Shown: positions 1 through 10,020 of the stretch, piece after piece
How positions within the stretch are numbered: position 1 is the stretch's first letter
Layout of the letters: each line of letters opens with the position of its first letter
Notes under the pieces: generated by a model
Databases searched by the model: none
Seen by the model: only the letters and a program-made list of their open reading frames with translations
Told to the model about the DNA's origin: nothing
NCBI RefSeq assembly: GCF_040954645.1
Contig: NC_092813.1
Coordinates: forward strand, 14,920,136 to 14,984,135
DNA length: 64,000 nucleotides
Source of the DNA: Diabrotica undecimpunctata
Lineage: Eukaryota; Arthropoda; Insecta; Coleoptera; Chrysomelidae
Direction of reading: 5' to 3'
Program-made: the position numbers and the translations under genes

Positions 1-217
1 TAAACTGTGCTCGATATCTGCCTTTCGTTTAATCAAAGTTCATTTATTCGAGCATTCAACCTAATATCAATTTATTATTTTTAACTAATTCGTAGATACT
101 ATGAAAGGTATTTATACGATAGAACAAATACGCCACAGGACATAGGTCTTTGTTAGAACAGTTTTAAGTTTTGTATTTTGCTCTCATTTATCATTCGTAG
201 CATAAATGAATGATTAC
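1..217. other. AT-rich non-coding stretch
   Basis: I see no gene here. It precedes the first retrotransposon insertion and is probably part of an Mctp intron, because the next upstream Mctp exon is not in the window. Bases 207-217 (TGAATGATTAC) are the left copy of a target-site duplication. Confidence 0.4.
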
Positions 218-653
218 GTCTTCTCTGTCCTTTTTTATGGTGTTGAATCGTGGACCTTGAACGAAGATATGTGCAGAAAACTGGAAGCATTTGAGATGTG
301 GCTATATCGGAGAATACTTAAGATCCCGTGGACTGGCCGACTCACAAATGAGGAGGTCCTCAGAAGAATGAATAAGAACCGGGAGGTACTGGCCAGCATC
401 AAATTTCGAAAGTTACAGTTCTTCGGACATATTATGCGGAGTGAATCCAGATATGCTCTCCTTCAAGCCATCCTGCAAGAAAAAATATTTGGAAAACGAG
501 TTCCAGGAAGAAGAAGAACATCTTGGTTAAAGGACCTTAGAATCTGGTTCAATACAACATATATTCAGCTTTTCCGCGCTGCTGCAGATAAGATAAAGAT
601 TACCATGATGATCGCCAACATTCGTAACGGATAGGCACATCAAGAAGAAGACC
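218..653 (+). mobile_element. RTE-like non-LTR retrotransposon, 5'-truncated 3' end
   Basis: The sequence encodes the C-terminal tail of a reverse transcriptase protein with the family signature YGVESWTL, LEAFEMWLYRRILKIPW, FFGHIMR and a basic PGRRRTSWL segment, ending at a stop near 634 and followed by a short GAA-rich tail. The 11-base repeat TGAATGATTAC stands on both sides (207-217 and 654-664), so the insertion is bounded on both ends. The apparent start methionine near 206 lies in the flanking repeat and is not a real start. Only the C-terminal part is present, with no catalytic palm domain, so the copy is dead. It resembles the insertions at 34898-35334 and 50024-50463. The clade name (RTE-like, APE-type) rests on remembered family patterns. 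Confidence 0.85.
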
Positions 654-664
654 TGAATGATTAC

Positions 665-1475
665 AGGTCTCTTAAACTTCTTTACTAACGAATCTTTATC
701 TTCATAACTACAAATAATTTAAATTATCATTTAAAACCGTACGAAATAATAAATGTTAGTGTATTTTTACCTTTTACTTTTTTTAACCGATCTTTTAGAC
801 ACTTTAGCCATTCTCTTTCGACTTCCCTTGTTACCATCTTTTACACAAATACTAGATATAACGTCTTCCATTTTAGTAAATTAACATGCAGTGTCTGATG
901 TAACTGTACAAACAAACAACTCTCTATAAAATACCTAAGTAACAAAATACATTCTTATACATAATAAAATAGAAGAAAAAGAGGAATAAAACTGTGATTG
1001 CCATCTTTTGGTAATTTGCGCAAACTCAACAAAACTTTCACAAAGATATTATTTCAAGCATTTATTGTAGTTTGGTTAAATATGATGAATTTATGTCAGT
1101 TTGCCTAGTCTTAAATTGGGATTTATTGCATTTTTGTTTGGTTTTGAATTATTCATCTAGCAATATAGGTATATTGGATTTAAAGAACATTGCCTGAAAT
1201 GAATAGCTCACAATGTAGATTGAACTAAACCAAGTTCTTTGTAGTATTTACTTAAAAATGTCTAAAACCTGGATTTATTGCTCATACCACAAATAAGGTA
1301 CTCGTATTTTATGTACCTAATATAGATTAAATTTACCACTAAAATTTACCAATTTAATTTTACTGAAGCAAACAATATAAATTTAGTTTAGTAATTTTTT
1401 CTTTTTTATCAAATCTTTGTTACGTGTTAGAATATTTCTAAAAATATATTTTAACAATTTTTAATTCATTTTCAG
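665..1475. other. Intronic AT-rich sequence, no gene seen
   Basis: I find no coding signal or recognisable repeat. The stretch ends in a splice acceptor (TTTTCAG at 1469-1475) for the Mctp exon. Confidence 0.4.
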
Positions 1476-1683
1476 TATGTTCAACTTCACAGTTCCTTAC
1501 TTATCCTGCATAGCCATATTCCTGCTGGTTGTAGCAACGGTAGTCTTGTACATCTTGTCAATTAGGTACTTACTAATGTTATGGGGTATTAACAAATTCT
1601 TAAGAAGGATATTGAGACCTCATTCAGTGCCCAATAATGAAATTCTCGACCTTTTGTCGAGAATTCCAGACGATGAGATGTTG
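1476..1683 (+). CDS. Mctp: Mctp penultimate coding exon (C-terminal membrane region)
   Basis: The exon encodes FNFTVPYLSCIAIFLLVV, a hydrophobic membrane segment, then LRYLL-like and LWGINKFLRR sequence and PNNEILDLLSRIPDDEML. This matches the conserved C-terminus of multiple C2 and transmembrane domain proteins, where the vertebrate sequence reads F-W-T-VPFLSW, then WGVNKF, then NNELLDFLSRVP. These are calcium-responsive membrane proteins of the ER and synaptic compartments. The exon starts after TTTTCAG and ends before GTGAGTG at 1684. Its first base completes a split codon from an upstream exon outside the window, and its end is in phase 0. The in-frame ATG at 1477 is internal, not a translation start. 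No frame damage is seen, unlike all its neighbours. Confidence 0.88.
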
Positions 1684-2149
1684 GTGAGTGTTTTTAAATA
1701 TTTAAAATAACCACAAATATGTTAAGAACTAAAATAAGACATTTTATACGCGTTTTAATATATAAAGTATAACTAATGAACATTTATTTTGTATTCGAGG
1801 TAAACCTTAAATAAAGCTTTTTGTTTACAATTTTTATTAATATGTAAAAGAATTTACGGTGTAAGGGAAGAACTATATTATTTAAATAATAATTTTGAGA
1901 ACTTGTGAGATCTTGTCAGTAATATACAAAGCAGAGTTTATAGATATATGATAAAAATTAATATAGAAAACAAAAGAGGAAGCAAAAAAACAAACTGACT
2001 TCAAAAGTGAAAGATTTACAGTAAAACATCTTTATAAATTCACTTAAATAAAAAAACGGAGCATATTTTAAAGTTAAACTAAATAAGCTTTGGTGGAAAG
2101 CCAGAAAAAACTAAAACCAAAATTTAATTAAAAAAATTAATTAGAACAC

Positions 2150-3337
2150 ATCTGTATCTGTATCTGTAGGGGAAGGCGAGTTAAGTTCCACAGCACTAAG
2201 GCCACAATTGACCCATTGTGCATCCTCCCAGGGAGCTGTCGTCCTTAGCTCATTGTCCATCTTGCCATTTCTAGGAAGGTGGACAAATCGCCAGGGGACA
2301 TCTTGCTTTTGTGGACAGGTGTGGGCCAGGACTCGCCGAACGCATACTCTCGTAGTAATGATAACTCCAGGCATTCACATAGGACATGCTATATAGTTTC
2401 GTCTTCTCCGTTATACTTCCTGCATAGAAGTCTGTCTACTAGCCCCAGTATAAAGAGGTGTTGGCTTAGTTGACAATGACCAGTTTTGAAAATTTCCGCG
2501 ATTATTGTAGTTGACCAACCAAAAAGTTCCCCAGGTCCTAAGAATCTTAGACCTGCCGCCTTCGTAGCCAATTGGTCAGCAATGCGATTGCCTTTATTCC
2601 TATTGTATTCTTTAACCCACCTTAGGATGATGGTATTCCCATCTGACGCTTGAGTTAGTGACTCGTAACACTCCATTACTAACCCTGATGTGACACGTGG
2701 TCTATTCAAGATTAGTAGCGCTTCTATGCTATCTGTGCAGATTATTATAGTTTTCCCGGCTATATCTTTTTGGGTTATCTCTTTTGGGGCTATGAAGAAA
2801 CCAGCCAGTTCTCTCTGAACTACGCTGTCATTTTTGCTCATACTACTACTACTATTGGTTTACAGCGTTCTCCGACGCCTTTCGACTCCTAACCGCCATT
2901 CTTCTCTATTTAACCATAGGCCTGGAGGAATTTCTCTTTCCTCTAGTTCTTTTTCAATTCCCTCTCTCCAGCTTCTTCTCGGCCTTCCTCTTTTTCTTCT
3001 TCCTTATGGTGTACACGTCAAAATCTGTTTCGGAATCCTGTCATCTGGCATTCTCTGTACATAGCCGTACCATATTAACTGTTTTGTTTTTATGTCATCA
3101 ACTATTGTATGCTTGACTCCCATCACTTTTCATTTCTTATTATTCATTTCTCGTATTGTTTTATTTGGTATCCGATCTCTTCTTGATTTGCCTGATGCTC
3201 TTCTCCAGAAGTCCATTTCTGTTGCTAGCTAGTCCATTTTTGCTCATACCCCACTTTATTCTTAGATTCAGTGATCTTGAGTTTATCCCGAATCCTGAGC
3301 CTTCCTCCATTTTGGAGCCATGCAATACGCATTTGCC
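2150..3337 (-). pseudogene. RNase H and zinc-knuckle C-terminus of a non-LTR retrotransposon, interrupted
   Basis: Read from 3337 downwards, the minus strand gives HGSKMEEGSGFGINSR (the first RNase H strand, with the usual DGSK changed to HGSK). It then breaks at an inserted RTE end (2844-3234) and resumes with the IICTDSIEALLIL strand, RWVKEYNRNKGNRIADQLA, and a LCRKYNGEDETI-stop-HVLCEC cysteine motif. The in-frame stop near 2388 and the C-to-Y change in the knuckle show decay. The organisation is typical of R1/Loa/jockey-group elements, whose RNase H removes RNA from the hybrid during target-primed reverse transcription. No catalytic RT of this element is visible nearby. Confidence 0.82.
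2844..3234 (-). mobile_element. 5'-truncated RTE-like 3' end, nested in the RNase H remnant
   Basis: The minus strand encodes TEMDFWRRASGKSRRDRI, then KTKQLIWYGYVQRMPDDRIP and a GRRKRGRPRRSWREGI basic block, ending in ERRRRTL and a stop, with a (TAG)n tail at about 2844-2855. In-frame stops are present. The 15-base sequence CATTTTTGCTCATAC occurs on both sides (2829-2843 and 3235-3249), a target-site duplication of the host RNase H sequence. This fixes the insertion at 391 bp and dates it after the host element. Confidence 0.88.
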
Positions 3338-4102
3338 ACGTTTTTCTCCCTATACTGTCCTGTTTAGATTCTGTAGGGTTTGTCAAAGACAAACTTTAGC
3401 TTAATTGAGTCGCAGTCTGTCTGTAGGAGAGGTAGTGCACCAAAAATGAGTTCTTAAATATCTCATTCCTACATCAAGGTTTGCACCAACTGAGCGCAGT
3501 TGCATCATTGTTACCAGCGCCAGCTCTGTAACATACAGTGTAGGTAAAAGTTTATGGTCGGTATGGACCTTATGTGAAATGGAGTGAGAAACACCTGTTT
3601 AAAAAGAGAGAGGTATATTAGGTCAGCCCATTATATCGTCAAAATGGCATTAGTGGAACTAAGAAAAGAGGAGAAGTTCAACGTTGCCAAACTTATTGGT
3701 TTTATTTGACCTGTTGTCTTTTTAGCATTTTAACAACGTTCTAAGATAATCAAATTTGGCGAATTGATTTAAATGGCAGCTTACTGTTTTTTATTTTAAA
3801 TTTGCCACAATTTTTCTTTACGATAAGTTTAATTTAACATTTTGATTTTCACTTCGGAAATCGTTTTATGTAAATAAAATTTATTAATGTTTCGTATTTT
3901 AAGTACGATTTCCGAATTAAAAATCTAAACATCTTGCTGAAAAATAAGCTTATTTTAAAGTCACATTGTGCCTTATTTCCAATAAAAATAATAAAATGCA
4001 TATAACTCCACAATAAATAAACCTTCATACGAAATTATTTGGCACCGACTCATGTCGCGTAGTCAAAGCACCGAATCAAAGTAGGAACACAGATAACGAA
4101 CG
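3338..4102. other. No clear gene; short retroelement-like snippet at 3535-3567
   Basis: The sequence is AT-rich. Bases 3535-3567 match, inverted and almost perfectly, bases 6870-6902, which lie just beyond the conserved end of a jockey-like RT. This suggests another scrap of that family on the plus strand. Nothing else is supported. Confidence 0.35.
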
Positions 4103-4119
4103 AGTAGAGGTGGGCATTC

Positions 4120-4412
4120 TTTTTTTTTTTCGAATCCTGAGAAAACTAATAAATATTTTTGAAAAATTTAAACGCAGAATGAAAGAGTACATTATTACCG
4201 AGGACTGAAAGTCTCTGAAAACTTCTATAATGTTTATTTTAATAAGTTACAGGGGCGAAAAAAGAGAAAATTTAGTGTGATTTTGAATTTTAAGTATCTC
4301 ATTCAAAAAAACTTTTTGTTTATTTCGGCCCTCGGCAATAATGTCACCTTTCATTCTGCGTTTAAATTTTTCAAAAATATTTGTTAGTTTTCTCAGGATT
4401 CGAAAAAAATAA
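4120..4412. repeat. Palindromic (foldback) MITE
   Basis: Arms of about 80 bp are inverted copies: 4120-4202 begins TTTTCGAATCCTGAGAAAAC and 4331-4412 ends with its near reverse complement, with about 130 bp between them. It carries no gene; the apparent reading frame in the right arm is a by-product of the palindrome. Such elements move only with enzymes supplied by other elements. Confidence 0.8.
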
Positions 4413-5247
4413 ATACATTTAAAAAGCATTGGCCTGAAATTTTGCGTCTACGCTCTTAACGCGACTAAACCGATTTTCGTAAACAATAACTATGATTGTT
4501 TAACAGTAGTTTCAAGTAAGAGAGTACCTGCATAAACAAACATAATGGCTATTATCGTTTATGTGTATATTTATTGAAATAAAAGAAACTAATGAAGGAT
4601 ATATTTATTATAACTTGAAAAATAAACTAAACAATACAAATAGTAAATCGTACTTACATTTACATTACACGTTATTATTAAATCGTAAATCGTCTAAATT
4701 GACATTTAAAAACGTAAGTTTTTCTACTCTATTTCTTGTTAACCGTGTTCTTCTTTTATTTAAAATTAAACCAGATTTTTAACATGTGTTTAAATTTACA
4801 ATACTTTTTCCTAAACCCGATTGTACTACGGCGGATACTATGGATGTAAGGTTACCGTTTGCTAAAATTTTTTTGCAAGATTCTTGAAGGCAGCGTACCA
4901 TAACAATCACTGAACTACCCTTCAAGTATTTTTTGCCACTCATTGTACTTGTTATTTCTTTAAAAGGCCGTAAAATTTGGGAAAATTGAGAAAAAATAAT
5001 CCAGTCTTTATTATTTAGATTTGGTCCAAGTCTAAGTCTGTATTAACTAATACAAAAGTGGAACGGATTGCCTCTTCATTCTCTTCATTCTCTTCATTGC
5101 AACTCGGTCATTCTTTTTAACATGTAATAGGTGAAGTTCTACCTAGTTTCCACGTCTTGGATTGGCCGTTTGGGAACTTTGTTATGTTGTAATTGATACT
5201 TTAAAAGCCTTTCTAAAGATAAGGTACTTTTTTTGACATGAGTTTTT

Positions 5248-5870
5248 TTAGAAACTGAAATTTGAAATTAGTGAAATAATTTCACTAATTTCAAAAGCGA
5301 TCTTTTCTGAATTATGGTTTCCACAAAAATGGCAGCAGCCTAATAAAATCGTTTTAAATTCTAAATTTTCGGTTAAATATTGTCCTGTTAATGCGATGTA
5401 ACTCTCAGTTACTCGATATATCCAAAGGTCAGTAGTAATACAGATATTTTCTACTTCTTTAACAACTTGTGATCTAATAATTTGCTTAGTTTTGGTATAA
5501 CATTCCTGAAGTAATGAGCCTGACGTAATATCGTTTAATAATAATAATAACGTAATAACGTTTATATCCAGGAATCCACCCTGCAAGCTTTTTAAAAGCT
5601 CGTTCTTTAACTATGGAAAACGGATGAAACGAGTATTTGCATAGGTTTATTAAATCCATATCTATTTGTTTCTTTTGTTCTAAACTAATATTTTTATTAT
5701 TGGAAGTATCCATCACCTTTTGACGCTTGGATGGCGGTGGCAGTAGGTCAGTACTTGTAGTAGAAGTAGTCGAAATGGACAGAAATGCGTCAGGAGAAGT
5801 TTCAATCATTGCAATATTCAGAAAGTGGACCATAAAAGCTGCATCTTCTACAAATGCGCATTTTTTGAAA
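5248..5870 (-). pseudogene. hAT transposase (ZBED type), N-terminal and central fragment
   Basis: The minus strand encodes KKQIDMDLINLCKYSFHPFS and a FKKLAGWIPGYK segment, then after a frame break SGSLLQECYTKTKQIIRSQV, VENICITTDLW, TESYIALTGQYL and GCCHFCGNHNSEKIAFEI. These are the conserved blocks of hAT transposases of the ZBED group, with TTDLW containing the first acidic residue of the catalytic RNase H fold. A TAATAATAATAA-type expansion near 5540 disrupts the frame. The BED zinc finger and the C-terminus are missing from this strand; a C-terminal piece lies at 6050-6460 on the other strand. Confidence 0.8.
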
Positions 5871-6049
5871 ATAGAGTTATTATTCTTATACTAGGTCAAT
5901 AATTTTGACTAAGAAAAATAATTCATAATTGAATATTTACAATAAATAAATCCTTTGACGAACTATCAATAAAGATTTGAAATCGAAAATGCAGATCAAT
6001 CGTAAATCGAAACTCATTCATTATTCAGAATACCTAGTTATAAAAAACA

Positions 6050-6460
6050 AAAGAAAGAGTTAAGAAGCTGGTTACTTCTATAAAAAAAGAAAAAGATGAT
6101 TGTACTAGTGAAAATCAACCAGTACAAGAAAAAGAAACTAAAGATGACTTAAGTCCATGGTGTATTTTTGATGAATTTATTAGACATGACTCATCTAAAC
6201 ATACACCTGTATCTAGAGATATAAAAGAAGTCGACATGTATTTGTCTGATGATATTAACCACAAAAAATTTCGAACGGTGATTGGAACTGTCCATTACAG
6301 TGGTGGAAAAACCATCGCCATGTATATCCTAACTTAACCACTATATTATGTTTAAAATCTGGTTTATTTTTAAACAAAAGAAGAAACAACAAGAAAAGTG
6401 GAAAAACGTATGTTTTTAAATGTCAATTTAGACTTAAGATTCGCGATTTAATAATGTGTC
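6050..6460 (+). pseudogene. hAT transposase C-terminal (dimerisation) fragment
   Basis: The plus strand encodes LSPWCIFDEFIRHDSS, EVDMYLSDDINHKKF and, after a frame shift, LQWWKNHRHVYPNL and LKSGLFLNKRRN. These are the hATC dimerisation blocks in their usual order. It has the opposite orientation to the fragment at 5248-5870, so the two are either different copies or one copy split by an inversion. Confidence 0.78.
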
Positions 6461-6668
6461 ATGTAAATGTAAGTACTATTTGTATTGTTTAATTTATTTT
6501 TTAAGTTATAATAAATATATCCTTCGGTAGTTTCTTTCAATATAATAGCCAATATGTTTTTTGTGTACTCGCTTATTTGAAGCTACTGATAAACAATCAA
6601 CTAGTTACAGTTTACGAAAAACGGTTCCGATAAAAATGTCAACGACCCACCTCTAGTTTCTTAGGATC

Positions 6669-6738
6669 GGAACCAGAGATATGTAAAATATCTCTGATCG
6701 GAACTAACCGGAACTAATCGAAACTCATCGGAACTAAT
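6669..6738. repeat. Short palindrome followed by a tandem repeat
   Basis: AACCAGAGATATGTAAAATATCTCTGATC forms a hairpin, and it is followed by several copies of a ten-base TCGGAACTAA-like unit. A related palindrome lies at 41177-41226. Confidence 0.55.
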
Positions 6739-6869
6739 CGTCTTACTACTGGGCAATGGGCAGCAATAAGAAATATGGAGGGGAGACCAAGGGGAAATAT
6801 GATTGTTATTTTTGTCTGTTCGCTGAAAATATGATTTTATATCTGCGTTAGATATCCTGTTAAATTTTA

Positions 6870-7006
6870 CCATACCGACCATAAACTTCTACCTACACTG
6901 TATATGTCTAGAGGCGTGATGCCAATGACCGACTCCATTGCAGCAGTTAGTGTTGTTTTCATGATACCTGTTATATTTATGTAAGCCATCCGCTGAATAT
7001 GGTTTA
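6870..7006 (-). pseudogene. jockey-like RT polyprotein, C-terminal part beyond the PLE insertion
   Basis: The minus strand encodes HIQRMAYINITGIMKTTLTA followed by AAMESVIGITPLDIYSV. This is the conserved region after the RT palm in jockey/R1-type elements. It continues the sequence that stops at 9510 on the far side of the inserted Penelope-like element; the target TGAATATGGTTTA is duplicated on both sides. Confidence 0.8.
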
Positions 7007-7078
7007 AAATTAAAAGTGAAACTGGAACAAACCATGAAGTGGAGATATCCAGTAGTGGCTAGTATACCTGTTGAATAC

Positions 7079-7466
7079 AAAGAACGTGGTGTTCGTGTGT
7101 ATTAAGGTATAAAAAATGCTTATTAAAAGCTTAAAATTTTTATTTTAAAGAAGATCTTTTCGGAATTGAATCATTCCATCATCAGTTTATTAAAAGAGAG
7201 AGTAAAAATACCAATATTAAAAAACAAGTAAGTTAAAATTTAAATATATAGACAGAACACGTTGGTTTTTTACTACTTACATAAAAAATTGTTAAAAACA
7301 TTGTATGGCCACTTAAAAACATTGGAAGGACATCCGTATTAAAAAACAATCCTCATGGTAATTATAAAGGTAAATGCAATAGACTGTTAATTTGTTGATT
7401 AATAAAAACTGAAAATAGGGGCACCTTACATGACCTTCTGTAGCTGGTGAGGTTTTATCGACTTAC
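7079..7466 (-). repeat. Left pseudo-LTR of the PLE, inverted, with hammerhead-like core
   Basis: It is nearly identical to the reverse complement of 9123-9509. On the minus strand, bases 7185 to 7158 read CTGATGA, a small stem-loop (TGGAAT and ATTCC), then GAAA, the core arrangement of a hammerhead ribozyme, which is a known feature of Penelope-like pseudo-LTRs. Confidence 0.8.
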
Positions 7467-7691
7467 TGTCAACACCACTTAAGTTGGCGAGGCGCACAAA
7501 CCCAAAATTGAAGTCCGCTTGGGGTGGATTAGGTGGTTATCATCAGTCTCCTCCTAGTAGTCAGGTGCGTAACACAAAAGTGAAGTGCAGCTGTTATTGT
7601 TTAGATTTCTTATTATTTTGGATAATTAAGTGTGTTTGTGGCAGTTTCTTTAAATTATGGCGTTAGAAAGTAATAGAAAGTTAGGATTGAA

Positions 7692-8392
7692 ATGTACCCC
7701 CATCCCATTTCACACAAATTATCTGCATTCAACAGTTTCATTCATCGTTTAGAAACCATCCCATTATCCAACATTAACTACAACCAAGAACTAAACATAA
7801 TCAAACAGATTGCTTTCAATAATGGCTATAACCCTGATATCATCCATAAACTCATTTATAAAAAGAAACGTAAATTGCTTCAACAATCAGCTTACCCTAA
7901 CATTACTTCAGATTCCTTATCTTACTTCCCATTACCATTTCACTGTCCAACACTCTCCGAATCAATCAAAAACACTATCCTGAATTTTGTTGAAAATATT
8001 AAGATTTCCTTTAAAGTTAACAATAATTTGAGTAGATCATTATGCAATAGTAAGGACTCTATTGACTTCAGCAAGCGCAGTGGAGTTTATAAACTTCAAT
8101 GTTCTGACTGTGATGCCACTTATATTGGTAGAACTTGTAGATCTCGAGTAACTAGGGCCATTGAACATTCTAAGTTAGAGAACACTTCTTCTTTTCCCAT
8201 CATCTTAAATATCACAATCACACAATCAAGGTACCAGATGATATTTCTCTTCTTCATAACATCCCAAGTAGAGATTATCTCAAACTTGACCTTTTTGAGG
8301 ATTTGGAAATAGTCAAGGAAAAGAAAAATAGTCCCAATTGTGTTAATCGTCACACCAGCATCAACAGAGACTTCGTCCCACTTCATCGACAA
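7692..8392 (+). pseudogene. PLE polyprotein C-terminus: RT thumb and GIY-YIG endonuclease
   Basis: The frame opens at 7692 with PHPISHKLSAFNSFIHRLE, the region just after the RT palm in Penelope-like elements, and continues through FPLPFHCPTLSESIKNTIL to SGVYKLQCSDCDATYIGRTC. The last block holds the GIY-YIG signature (here GVY and YIG) with a CxxC pair. This nuclease nicks the target DNA during integration. A frameshift near 8205 breaks the end of the domain; in the next frame DDISLLHNIPSRDYLKLDL and LFEDLEIVKEKKNSPNCVNR continue the conserved tail to a stop near 8405. The start at 7692 is only the first ATG of a truncated copy. Confidence 0.88.
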
Positions 8393-8405
8393 TTATTCTC
8401 CTGAT

Positions 8406-9122
8406 CTAACTTTCTTTCTTTTAACTACACATCCAGTTTTACTTACTTCTACATTTCTTTCTATTTTCCCATAGCTTAATATCACCCTATATAATCCGCC
8501 ATACTTAACTTTATTCTTGTCACCATTAATACACTAACATTTTTTTTCCAATATCCAATTTCCCATCCTCTCCAATAACTACCATCTAAATAATCACACA
8601 GGTTTTCTTATAAATACTCACTTTACATCTATCAATCTCTTATCACAATCAGTTTCAGTATCCCCAGCTTACATCTTTACATTCATCTCCTATTTCCTTT
8701 TCATTCTTTTTCTTTTATTTCTTCTTCCTCGATTCATCTTCCATAAATTTCAAACCAACTTTTATCTATACTTACTTCATACAAGGAAACAATTAGGTAA
8801 TAACATTCTTTTTATCGCCTTTAAACTGATTTATTATTTTCAACTACCTAACTTAAATTTTGCCCTACCCTGGTATACCAAATTTATTTTACATCACAGT
8901 CACTCATTGTTTTACATTCTCCCACCTTTTTAAAATACCAAAAATTGCTATTGATCCTACTACACACAAAAACAATTCTTCACTAAAAACGGCCTATTCT
9001 CAAACTTAAGCACAATGACTTTCCTACTACATCATTCCACTTGACATTGACGGGTACTAACTGATTTTTCATACCATCTTTCTATGAGTTAGCCCAAGAC
9101 TCCAGCACAGATCAGCGGTAAT
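8406..9122 (+). other. PLE 3' non-coding region
   Basis: A pyrimidine-rich, unbroken stretch between the end of the GIY-YIG remnant and the right pseudo-LTR. I see no gene in it. Confidence 0.5.
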
Positions 9123-9509
9123 GTAAGTCGATAAAACCTCACCAGCTACAGGGGGTCATGTAAGATGCCCCCATTTTCAGTTTTTAATAATCAACAAGTT
9201 AACAGTCTATTCCATTTACCTTTATAAATACCATGAGGATTGTTTTTTAATACGGATGTCCTTCCAATGTTTTTATGTGGCTATACAATGTTTTTAACAA
9301 CTTTTTATGTAAGTAGTAAAAAACCAACGTGTTCTTTCTATATATTTAAATTTTAACTTACTTGTTTTTTAATATTGGTATTTTTACTCTCTCTTTTAGT
9401 AAACTGATGATGGAATGATTTAATTCCGAAAAGATCTTCTTTAAAATAAAAATTGTAAGCTTTCAATAAGCATTTTTTATACCTTAATACACACGAACAC
9501 CACGTGCTT
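9123..9509 (+). repeat. Right pseudo-LTR of the PLE with hammerhead-like core
   Basis: This is the inverted partner of 7079-7466. CTGATGA at 9404-9410, a GGAAT/ATTCC stem-loop and GAAA at 9428-9431 are on the plus strand, the same as the coding frame. A short helix III (AAGA with UCUU) can be drawn after GAAA; helix I is poor in this copy, so activity is doubtful. Confidence 0.8.
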
Positions 9510-9522
9510 TGAATATGGTTTA

Positions 9523-10020
9523 GTTTGTTAATTGCTGTTGCCTGTAGCACTTTTGTTACCCAAGCAATAACTCCGTAAGTTAGCATTAGCCTAATCCGTC
9601 TTCTACATTTATGCTTATTGCTCGATTAGAAAGCGTACTAAATATCCATTCACTTACGGTGAGGGGAACATTCCTGACACTGAGCTGTTGGGTGATGGTT
9701 GAGAATGTGGTTTTATCAAACGCTCCCTCAGTGTCTATGAATATACCTAGGTGAATTCTTTATTGTCCAGTGATCTTTCAATTCTTCCACTACTTGATGC
9801 AGTGCAGAATCAGTAGATCTTCCCGAAGTAAATGCATGCTAATTTGGGTGAAGTAGATTATGGACCAGAACTTCATCCCTTATGTACCTCTCGCATAGCC
9901 TTTCCATCGTTTTCAACAGAAAGGATGTTAGACTAATTGGTCGGAAAGCCTTTGGTAAAGTGTAGTCCATCCTACCTGGTTTTGGTATGAAGACCACACA
10001 TTCCTTTTTCACTTCCTAGG
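9523..10020 (-). pseudogene. jockey-like reverse transcriptase fragment
   Basis: The minus strand starts near 10020 with VFIPKPGRMDY, then FRPISLTSFLLKTMERLCER, a HAFTSGRSTDSALH block, and SVRNVPLTVSEWIFSTL, ending in MLTYGVIAWVTKVLQAT and KLNHIQ at the PLE junction. These are RT fingers and palm blocks 1-3 and the thumb of a jockey/R1-type element. The segment with the catalytic YADD is deleted and there are several frame breaks and stops. The rest of the C-terminus is at 6870-7006. Confidence 0.82.

Larger units (their letters stand above)
4103..6657. mobile_element. Rearranged hAT transposon remnant
   Basis: The left edge reads TAGAGGTGGGC (about 4103) and the right edge reads GACCCACCTCTA (about 6640-6653), inverted ends of the type seen in hAT elements. 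Between them are two hAT transposase pieces in opposite orientation (5248-5870 minus, 6050-6460 plus) and a palindromic MITE. I could not find a matching 8 bp target-site duplication, so one end may belong to a different copy. Confidence 0.5.
7007..9509 (+). mobile_element. Penelope-like element with inverted pseudo-LTRs
   Basis: The element is about 2.5 kb and is bounded by the duplicated target TGAATATGGTTTA (6994-7006 and 9510-9522). It carries roughly 390 bp terminal repeats in inverted orientation (7079-7466 and 9123-9509) and a plus-strand gene piece ending in a GIY-YIG endonuclease. This is the architecture of Penelope-like elements. Only the extreme C-terminus of the RT is present, so the copy is 5'-truncated inside its coding region. 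Confidence 0.88.

Noticed and set aside
4247..4429. Minus-strand open frame over the palindromic MITE
   Set aside because: It is a by-product of the inverted repeat and reads into low-complexity sequence.
3535..6902. Inverted 33 bp match between 3535-3567 and 6870-6902 as transposon ends
   Set aside because: The right copy lies directly after conserved jockey-like coding sequence, so the match is better explained as two scraps of that family than as terminal repeats.
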